A stretch of 6,105 nt of DNA from Mycobacterium sp. (GTDB lineage Bacteria; Actinomycetota; Actinomycetes; Mycobacteriales; Mycobacteriaceae), in the NCBI GenBank assembly GCA_029256565.1, contig JAQSXQ010000123.1, positions 1 through 6,105 on the forward strand. Direction: 5' to 3'. Positions 1-4,149 of the stretch are shown here, piece by piece. The number at the start of each line of letters is the position of its first letter. Positions within the stretch are counted from its first letter, which is position 1. Position numbers and translations under genes: made by a program. The notes below the pieces were generated by a model, which did not search any database, was not told the origin of the DNA, and saw nothing but the letters and a program-made list of their open reading frames with translations.

Positions 1-77
1 GTCGCGCTGGTGGCCGCGGCGGCGGCCAGTGTCGTGAGACCTGCGCGTCGTCGGGAGCGTCCGTCGGGGTGTTGCAT
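1..77 (-). CDS. apa: N-terminus of a secreted protein, probable Apa (alanine-proline-rich antigen), cut by window edge
   Basis: Only the first 25 codons are visible, starting at ATG 77..75 and running off the left edge. The peptide begins MQHPDG, followed by a basic stretch RSRRRAG (residues 7-13) and a small hydrophobic run LTTLAAAAATSA (14-25). This is the layout of an export signal peptide; the cleavage site lies outside the window. In M. tuberculosis the gene after modC is apa (Rv1860, once called modD), whose product also starts with a short polar segment, an Arg-rich n-region and an Ala-rich core. Identity therefore rests on position plus signal-peptide style, not on mature sequence. 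Apa is a secreted, mannosylated Ala/Pro-rich protein with no proven role in molybdate transport. The SRRRAGL stretch is also faintly like a twin-arginine motif. No Shine-Dalgarno sequence precedes the ATG, but a -10-like box sits 7 nt upstream. Export is likely; the name Apa is moderately supported. Confidence 0.55.
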   Translation of the reverse strand, partial: MQHPDGRSRRRAGLTTLAAAAATSA

Positions 78-84
78 GGGGAAG

Positions 85-112
85 AAACTACCGTGTCACC
101 GCTGTGACGCAA
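85..112 (-). promoter_or_regulatory. Candidate leaderless promoter of the apa-like gene
   Basis: On the minus strand, TTGCGT (112..107) and TAGTTT (90..85) are separated by 16 nt and resemble -35 and -10 elements of the housekeeping sigma factor. TAGTTT fits the mycobacterial TANNNT consensus. Only 7 nt (CTTCCCC) separate it from the ATG at 77, so transcription would start at or next to the A of the start codon and give a leaderless mRNA. That agrees with the lack of a Shine-Dalgarno sequence. Confidence 0.5.
91..108 (-). promoter_or_regulatory. Paired 9-mers resembling an MtrA binding site
   Basis: On the minus strand GTCACAGCG (108..100) is followed directly by GTGACACGG (99..91), an imperfect direct repeat of a 9-mer. 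It also contains the inverted repeat GTCAC-AGCG-GTGAC. MtrA, the essential mycobacterial response regulator, is known to bind GTCACAgcg-type direct repeats, for example at oriC and the fbpB promoter. The site fills most of the spacer between the candidate -35 and -10 boxes. A third copy, GTCACAGCA, lies at 156..148. The assignment to MtrA is motif inference. Confidence 0.35.
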
Positions 113-275
113 GTGTGAGTTGCTCTTAATGTGTCGAACTGCGAGGTTGCTGTGACAGGAAAGCAACAGCCGAGGAGCCCTTGGGAAGATTGCTGGCACG
201 ACGATGCCCCGGGCCGCCGCGCCGCGCCGGTGCCGGGGTGTTCTGACACGTCCATCGCGCCCATCCAGCCGACCG

Positions 276-1403
276 TTACGGCCGGGAGTGAAGCGTGACC
301 GCCTGACTCTTCACGGTGAAGAACACCCGCTCCCCGGGGGCGAGCCTGAGATCGGCGGCCGCCTCGGCGGTGACGTCGGCGGCCAGACCTGGCGCCCCGT
401 CCGGTTGCTCGTCGGCGCGCACCCGGATCGCCGGACCGCGGCTGTCCAGTTCGGCGACCACCACTTCGACGGTGTTGCGCGGGCTGCCGTGTGGCTCCTC
501 GCGGTAGACGGCCACGGCCGACGGCGGGAACACCGCCACCACCGGCTCGGCGGCCGACCAGTCGGGGCCCGCCTGATCCCGGGCCTGGGCGTCGCCGTGC
601 CAGGTGCTCCCCCACTCGGTCACCAGGGAATCCGGGCCCGACCGTCGACCGGCCACCAGGTTGACCCCCGCGAAGCGCGCGCCGAAGAAGCTGCGCGGCG
701 CACCGAGCACACCGGTCGCCGTGCCGGACTCCACGATGCGCCCCTGCTCGAGCACCACCACGCGATCGGCGAGCGTCACGACGTCGAGCAGGTCGTGGGT
801 GACGAGGATCGCCGACCGGCCGCCTGCGGTGAGCACGCCGCGCAACACCTTGCGCATCGCGGTCGCGACGGCGACGTCGAGCCCGGCCAACGGTTCGTCG
901 AGCAGCAACGCGTCGGGTTCCGCCGCCAGCGCCCGCGCCAGTGCCACGCGCTGCGCCTGACCGCCCGATAGGCGCGCCGGGCTGCGATCCATCAGGTCGG
1001 CTGCGCCCACCTCGGCGAGCCAGCGCTGCGCTGCTCCGCGAGAGTCGTTGCGGCCGAGACGTTTCGAACTCCTGGGTCCGAAGGCAACATTCGCGGCGAC
1101 GGTCAGGTGCGGGAACAGTAGCGGGTCCTGAAGCAGCAGCCCCACCCGCCGATCGTGCGTGGCGACCTGGACACCGGTGGCGGTGTCGGTCAGCGTGCGG
1201 TCGGCGACCCGCACCGAGCCGGCATCGGGCGACACGACGCCCGCAATCACGTGCAGCACCGTCGACTTGCCCGCGCCGTTGGGTCCCAGCAGCGCGAGCA
1301 CCTCCCCCGGCGCGACCGACAACTCGACGTCCAGACCCCGCGCGCCGACCACCGCGCGCACCGAGATGCCGCCTCCAGCAGTCGCGCTGCCGTCACCAGG
1401 CAT
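276..1403 (-). CDS. modC: Molybdate ABC transporter ATP-binding protein ModC
   Basis: This 375-residue protein is the cytoplasmic ATPase that powers molybdate import through ModB. The nucleotide-binding domain fills about residues 13-235: Walker A GPNGAGKST (40-48), Q-loop Gln92 (LLLQDP), signature LSGGQ (145-149), Walker B LLLDEP (166-171), D-loop GLD (174-176) and switch His203 (VTHD). All catalytic residues are intact. The C-terminal part, from about residue 312, looks like the TOBE oxyanion-binding domain typical of ModC (VEVVVAELDSRG through FFTVKSQAVTLHS). Its length is close to the M. tuberculosis protein (Rv1859, about 369 residues). The start ATG lies inside the end of modB (shared ATGCCTGGTGA), an 11-bp overlap pointing to one mRNA and coupled translation. 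The stop is TAA. Related importers use sulfate, tungstate or iron with similar ATPases; the close match of the partner ModB makes molybdate the best substrate guess. Confidence 0.9.
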   Translation of the reverse strand: MPGDGSATAGGGISVRAVVGARGLDVELSVAPGEVLALLGPNGAGKSTVLHVIAGVVSPDAGSVRVADRTLTDTATGVQVATHDRRVGLLLQDPLLFPHLTVAANVAFGPRSSKRLGRNDSRGAAQRWLAEVGAADLMDRSPARLSGGQAQRVALARALAAEPDALLLDEPLAGLDVAVATAMRKVLRGVLTAGGRSAILVTHDLLDVVTLADRVVVLEQGRIVESGTATGVLGAPRSFFGARFAGVNLVAGRRSGPDSLVTEWGSTWHGDAQARDQAGPDWSAAEPVVAVFPPSAVAVYREEPHGSPRNTVEVVVAELDSRGPAIRVRADEQPDGAPGLAADVTAEAAADLRLAPGERVFFTVKSQAVTLHSRP

Positions 1404-2202
1404 TGGCGCCGCCCGCCCTGAGCCTGCGGCTGCCGAGGCCGACCACGACCACCGCGGCCACCACCACCAGCAGCACCGACAGTGCGACCGCCGCCTCCGG
1501 ATCGGACTCGCGCTGCAGGTAGATCTCCAGCGGCAGCGTGCGGGTCACCCCCTCTCGGGAGCCGGCGAAGGTGAGCGTCGCGCCGAATTCGCCGAGTGAG
1601 CGCGCGAAGGCGAGCACGGCGCCCGACACCAGGCCCGGCGCCAGCAGCGGCAGCGTCACGCGCCACCAGACCGTCGTCGGCCGCGCACCCAGTGTCGATG
1701 CCACCATCTCGTAGTCCGTGCCCGCGGTGCGCGCTGCGCCCTCGAGTGCGATCACCAGGAAGGGCAGGGAGACGAACGTCTGCGCGAGTACCACCGCGGT
1801 CGTGGTGAACGCGATGTCGACGCCGACCGCCTCCAGGTGCCGACCGAGCAGGCCCAGCCTGCCGAATGCGTACAGCAGCGCGATGCCGCCGACGACCGGC
1901 GGCAACACCAGTGGCAGCAGGATCAGCGGCCGCGCCCACCGCACGATGCGCGAGCCGCTGCGGGCCAGCACCAGCGCCATCGGCACGCCGACGACGATGC
2001 AGAGCACCGTGCTTGCTGCCGCGGTCTGGAGGCTCAGCCGCAGCGCACTCAGCGAGGACGGGCTGGTCACCAGGCTGACGAACCGCGGCCAGTCGACCCT
2101 GGCGACCACCGCGATCAGCGGCAGCGCCACGAACGCCGCCCCGATCGCCGCCGGGACGAAGAGCCAGCGCGGCAGACCCGCCGGCCGGCTGGTTCCGGAC
2201 AC
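1393..2202 (-). CDS. modB: Molybdate ABC transporter permease ModB
   Basis: This 269-residue inner-membrane permease would form a homodimeric channel driven by ModC. Six hydrophobic segments are visible at about residues 13-35, 57-80, 91-113, 131-153, 186-203 and 239-256. The coupling loop (EAA motif) is EGAARTAG...RVTLPL at about 154-186. The stretches LPLVLPPVVGGIALLYAFGR and SLGEFGATLTFAGSR (about 212-226) are strongly characteristic of ModB, and I recall near-identical segments in M. tuberculosis Rv1858. The start is GTG at 2202, giving MSGTSRPAGLPRW. A weak AGGG lies 8 nt upstream, but TAGGGT ends only 6 nt before the GTG, so the message may be leaderless. In M. tuberculosis modA lies directly upstream; here the next gene is the divergent SDR, with no modA between. 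The stop TGA overlaps the modC start. Confidence 0.92.
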   Translation of the reverse strand: MSGTSRPAGLPRWLFVPAAIGAAFVALPLIAVVARVDWPRFVSLVTSPSSLSALRLSLQTAAASTVLCIVVGVPMALVLARSGSRIVRWARPLILLPLVLPPVVGGIALLYAFGRLGLLGRHLEAVGVDIAFTTTAVVLAQTFVSLPFLVIALEGAARTAGTDYEMVASTLGARPTTVWWRVTLPLLAPGLVSGAVLAFARSLGEFGATLTFAGSREGVTRTLPLEIYLQRESDPEAAVALSVLLVVVAAVVVVGLGSRRLRAGGANAW

Positions 2203-2208
2203 GAGCCA

Positions 2209-2214
2209 ACCCTA
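2209..2214 (-). promoter_or_regulatory. Candidate -10 box of modBC (leaderless)
   Basis: TAGGGT on the minus strand (2214..2209) fits TANNNT and is followed by 6 nt (TGGCTC) and the GTG start of modB. Transcription would begin at the start codon. No convincing -35 hexamer is seen (the expected place reads CGAACC), which is common in mycobacterial promoters. The same bases also supply the only weak Shine-Dalgarno-like AGGG, so the two readings compete. Confidence 0.4.
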
Positions 2215-2271
2215 GGTCACCGGCCGACCACGGTTCGGCGACGACCCGCGTGGCGAATTTCGCGCCCTAGC

Positions 2272-2283
2272 TACTGTCCAGTA
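2272..2283. promoter_or_regulatory. Inverted repeat TACTG-TC-CAGTA, candidate operator for the divergent region
   Basis: A perfect 5+2+5 inverted repeat lies in the 130-bp divergent region between modB and the SDR gene. It overlaps possible -10 boxes for the SDR gene, TACTGT (2272-2277) and TAACAT (2282-2287); the latter would give a leader of about 40 nt ending in the strong ribosome binding site. Short ACTG/CAGT palindromes are typical half-sites of TetR-type repressors, but no regulator gene is in the window. Confidence 0.3.
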
Positions 2284-2320
2284 ACATGGGCGGCGACTCG
2301 CTGGGTTCAGCGTTGAACAC

Positions 2321-2327
2321 GAGGAGG
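2321..2327 (+). promoter_or_regulatory. Strong ribosome binding site that decides the SDR start
   Basis: GAGGAGG is an almost perfect Shine-Dalgarno sequence. It is only 2 nt from the GTG at 2330 but 5 nt from the in-frame GTG at 2333, so the second GTG is the better start. Confidence 0.75.
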
Positions 2328-2332
2328 TCGTG

Positions 2333-3007
2333 GTGTCTGAGGTGCTTCTCACCGGCGGTGACACGGAGCTTGGCCGCGCCATCGCGCAAGGTTTCCGCGA
2401 TGCCGGCCACCAGGTCGTGATCGCCGGCGCCCGCCGTGACGAACTCGAGGTCGCCGCAAAGGAACTCGACGTCGAGTACATCGTCCTCGACAACACCGAC
2501 CCCGCCGCCCTCGAGGCCGCGCGTGGCGAGTTCCCGCATCACATCGACACCATCGTGAACGTGCCCGCGGCTCGTTGGAACGCCGGCGACCCGCGCACGT
2601 ACTCGCTGGCCGACCGCGCGGCAGCGTGGCGGTCCGCCCTCGACACCACCATGCTCTCGGCGGTGCTGACCGTGCAGATCCTGGGCGACCAGCTCAACTC
2701 CGGCGGATCCATCGTCAACGTGGTCCCCGGCACCGTGGCCGAGGGCAGCCCGGAAGCCGCCGTCAAGGCAGCCATGTCGAACTGGACCGCGGGGCAGGCC
2801 ACGCACTTCGGCATCCGCGGCATCACCGTGAACACCGTCGCAGCTGGCAAGGGCGCCGAGCCCGGTTACGACGGCGTCGGCAGCACCAGTGCGTCGGTCG
2901 CCGCGGAGATCACCCGCCTCGCCCTGTTCCTGACCACTCCCGCCGCCCGGCACATCACCGGCGAGACGCTGCACGTGAGCCACGGGGCACTCGCGAACTT
3001 CGGCTGA
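2333..3007 (+). CDS. Atypical short-chain dehydrogenase/reductase family protein (Rv1856c-like), catalytic residues lost
   Basis: This 224-residue protein has a Rossmann-type SDR fold. From GTG 2333 the N-terminus is MSEVLLTGGDTELGRA. The dinucleotide loop is TGGDTELG (7-14), with Glu12 in place of the middle glycine of TGxxxGxG. GARR (32-35) could favour NADP(H), and Asp53 fits the adenine contact. The usual NNAG is NVPA (76-79). Around the active site, GGSIVNVVPG (124-133) has no Ser at the catalytic place, and EAAVK (141-145) keeps Lys145 but has Glu where Tyr of YxxxK belongs. The C-terminal part GIRGITVNTVAAG (160-172) and ITGETLHVSHGA (208-219, usually VDGG) is classical SDR in layout. 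It may bind a nucleotide without oxidoreductase activity, or use other residues. M. tuberculosis Rv1856c lies at the same place. It is divergent from modB and followed by the F420 enzyme 85 bp later. Substrate unknown. Confidence 0.85.
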   Translation: MSEVLLTGGDTELGRAIAQGFRDAGHQVVIAGARRDELEVAAKELDVEYIVLDNTDPAALEAARGEFPHHIDTIVNVPAARWNAGDPRTYSLADRAAAWRSALDTTMLSAVLTVQILGDQLNSGGSIVNVVPGTVAEGSPEAAVKAAMSNWTAGQATHFGIRGITVNTVAAGKGAEPGYDGVGSTSASVAAEITRLALFLTTPAARHITGETLHVSHGALANFG

Positions 3008-3019
3008 CGCCGGTTTATT

Positions 3020-3050
3020 CCCGCAGCTCGCGGGCTTCGCGCCGAGCGAA
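3020..3050. repeat. Two tandem small hairpins after the SDR gene
   Basis: CCCGC-AGCTC-GCGGG (3020-3034) and TTCGC-GCCGA-GCGAA (3036-3050) are two perfect 5-bp stems, each with a 5-nt loop, separated by one base. They start 13 nt after the SDR stop and precede the promoter of the next gene. They could slow or end transcription, but there is no T-run, so termination is not shown. Confidence 0.35.
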
Positions 3051-3079
3051 ACGCACGACGGCGCACACCACTTCGTGGA

Positions 3080-3085
3080 TAGGGT
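3080..3085 (+). promoter_or_regulatory. Candidate -10 box of the F420 oxidoreductase gene (leaderless)
   Basis: TAGGGT fits TANNNT and is followed by 7 nt (CGAATGC) and the GTG start at 3093. There is no Shine-Dalgarno sequence in front of that GTG. A transcript beginning at the G of the start codon is the simplest reading. No clear -35 element is seen. Confidence 0.5.
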
Positions 3086-3092
3086 CGAATGC

Positions 3093-4022
3093 GTGACGAT
3101 TCGACTCGGACTCCAGATCCCGAACTTCTCCTACGGCACCGGTGTCGAGGAGATGTTCCCCACCGTGATCGCCCAGGCGCGCGAAGCCGAAGCGGCCGGC
3201 TACGACTCGGTCTTCCTCATGGACCACTTCTATCAACTACCCGGCCTCGGTACGCCCGACCAGCCGATGCTCGAGGCGTACACCGCGCTGGGCGCGCTCG
3301 CGGCGGCGACCGAGAAGGTGCAGCTCGGCACGCTGGTCACGGGCAACACCTACCGCCAGCCCACGCTGCTGGCCAAGGCCATCACCACCCTCGACGTGAT
3401 CAGCCAGGGCCGGGCCGTCCTCGGCATCGGCACGGGGTGGTTCGAACTCGAGCACGACTCGCTGGGCTACGAATTCGGCACCTTCACCGACCGCTTCAAC
3501 AAGCTCGGCGAGGCCCTCGACATCATCCTGCCGATGCTGGCAGGCGAACGGCCCACGGTGTCGGGCAAGTACTACAAGACCCAGGAGGCCATGGCAGAGC
3601 CACGCTTCCGCGACCACATCCCGCTGATGATCGGCGGCAGCGGCGAGAAGAAGACGATCCCGTTGGCCGCCAAGCACTTCGACCACCTCAACATCATCGC
3701 GGGCTTCGACGAGCTGCCCCGCAAGCTGCAGGTCGTCAAGGAGCGCTGCGAGGAGATCGGGCGCGATCCGGCCACCCTCGAGACCAGCATGCTCGTCGTC
3801 GCCATGATCGACGAGAACGTCACCGCCGACCTCATCCCCGAGGACTTCCGCCAGCAGGCGGTCTTCGGCAGCCCAGAGCAGGTCGCCGACCAGATCAAGA
3901 CCAAGGTGCTCGACGCGGGCGTCGACGGCGTGATCCTGAGTCCCGTGACCAGCATCAACGGCTACCAGCCCGGTGGGGCCACCGCAGTCGCCGAGCTGCT
4001 CAAGCCGCTGCTCTCGGCGTGA
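3093..4022 (+). CDS. LLM-class F420-dependent oxidoreductase (Rv1855c-like)
   Basis: This 309-residue cytoplasmic enzyme belongs to the luciferase-like monooxygenase (bacterial TIM-barrel) superfamily. Family marks in order: MTIRLGLQIPNF (1-12, first strand), AREAEAAGYDSVFLMDHF (29-46), VQLGTLVTGNTYRQP (76-90), GRAVLGIGTGWFELEH (106-121), TFTDRFNKLGEAL (130-142), IPLMIGGSGEKKT (176-188) and FGSPEQVADQI near the C-terminus. Actinobacterial members with these marks generally use deazaflavin F420 rather than FMN, so hydride transfer from F420H2 is likely; the substrate is unknown. A longer in-frame start at GTG 3075 exists but is rejected: the family sequence begins at MTIRLGLQ, no ribosome binding site serves it, and it would overlap the TAGGGT box. 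M. tuberculosis Rv1855c is the counterpart. It sits between the SDR gene and ndh, apparently with its own promoter. Confidence 0.88.
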   Translation: MTIRLGLQIPNFSYGTGVEEMFPTVIAQAREAEAAGYDSVFLMDHFYQLPGLGTPDQPMLEAYTALGALAAATEKVQLGTLVTGNTYRQPTLLAKAITTLDVISQGRAVLGIGTGWFELEHDSLGYEFGTFTDRFNKLGEALDIILPMLAGERPTVSGKYYKTQEAMAEPRFRDHIPLMIGGSGEKKTIPLAAKHFDHLNIIAGFDELPRKLQVVKERCEEIGRDPATLETSMLVVAMIDENVTADLIPEDFRQQAVFGSPEQVADQIKTKVLDAGVDGVILSPVTSINGYQPGGATAVAELLKPLLSA

Positions 4023-4052
4023 CGCCGTAACGACCGACTTCGTGACGCCGTA
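4019..4052 (+). repeat. 11-bp direct repeat GTGACGCCGTA flanking the stop region
   Basis: GTGACGCCGTA occurs at 4019-4029 (including the TGA stop of the F420 oxidoreductase gene) and again at 4042-4052, 23 bp apart. The second copy runs into the left arm of the 13-bp hairpin. It could be a small local duplication. Confidence 0.5.
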
Positions 4053-4081
4053 GCGCGGTGGGTTATCTCACCGCGCTACGG
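4048..4081. terminator. Perfect 13-bp hairpin between the F420 oxidoreductase gene and ndh
   Basis: CCGTAGCGCGGTG (4048-4060) and CACCGCGCTACGG (4069-4081) form a perfect 13-bp stem with an 8-nt loop GGTTATCT. It begins 25 bp after the stop of the upstream gene. There is no T-run downstream (GGAAGCCCGC), so it is not a classical intrinsic terminator, although mycobacteria are thought to use such hairpins. It probably insulates ndh from upstream transcription; a role in ndh control is also possible. Confidence 0.55.
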
Positions 4082-4104
4082 GGAAGCCCGCAGACTAACG
4101 TGTT

Positions 4105-4118
4105 CGTTGTACACAACG
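4105..4118. promoter_or_regulatory. Inverted repeat CGTTGT-AC-ACAACG upstream of ndh, candidate operator
   Basis: A perfect 6+2+6 inverted repeat lies 32 bp before the ndh start. A possible -10 box TAACGT (4096-4101) would place the transcription start within the repeat, where a bound repressor could block initiation. Symmetry and position suggest a dimeric regulator; which one is unknown. Confidence 0.4.
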
Positions 4119-4138
4119 TCAGAAGCGGGTCATCGGTC

Positions 4139-4144
4139 GAGGAG
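4139..4144 (+). promoter_or_regulatory. Ribosome binding site of ndh
   Basis: GAGGAG is 5 nt upstream of ATG 4150. It fixes the ndh start and contrasts with the absence of such a site before the F420 oxidoreductase gene. Confidence 0.75.
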
Positions 4145-4149
4145 CAGAA

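Larger units (their letters stand above)
78..275. other. Intergenic region between modC and apa
   Basis: This 198-bp stretch is downstream of modC and upstream of apa. Positions 207-238 hold CCCCGG and CCGGGG (6-bp inverted repeat, 20-nt very GC-rich loop) about 40 nt after the modC stop. It could be a weak terminator but lacks a T-run. Positions 85-156 hold the apa promoter and GTCACAGC repeats and are clearly less GC-rich than the rest. The open frames crossing this stretch are extensions of frames shadowing modC and have no ribosome binding site. Confidence 0.6.

Noticed and set aside
1..129. Plus-strand open frame from the left edge reading VALVAAAAASVVRPARRR
   Set aside because: It is the antisense of the signal-peptide codons; its tail crosses the apa promoter and it has no recognisable family.
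207..238. CCCCGG/CCGGGG hairpin after modC as a firm terminator
   Set aside because: Only a 6-bp stem with a 20-nt loop in very GC-rich DNA and no T-run; kept only as a remark on the intergenic region.
88..615. A 175-codon minus-strand frame across the modC end and the apa upstream region
   Set aside because: Arg/Gly-rich low-complexity translation overlapping modC; the region 85-156 looks like promoter DNA.
1247..2209. A 320-codon minus-strand frame overlapping modB
   Set aside because: It is a shadow in another frame; the modB frame carries clear ModB transmembrane and coupling motifs.
3075..3092. Longer N-terminus for the F420 oxidoreductase from GTG 3075
   Set aside because: No ribosome binding site, family sequences begin at MTIRLGLQ, and the extension covers the TAGGGT box.
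4102..4116. CRP-type site GTG...CAC upstream of ndh
   Set aside because: The gap between GTG and CAC is 9 nt, while the mycobacterial CRP site has 8, and the flanking TGTGA/TCACA bases are absent.
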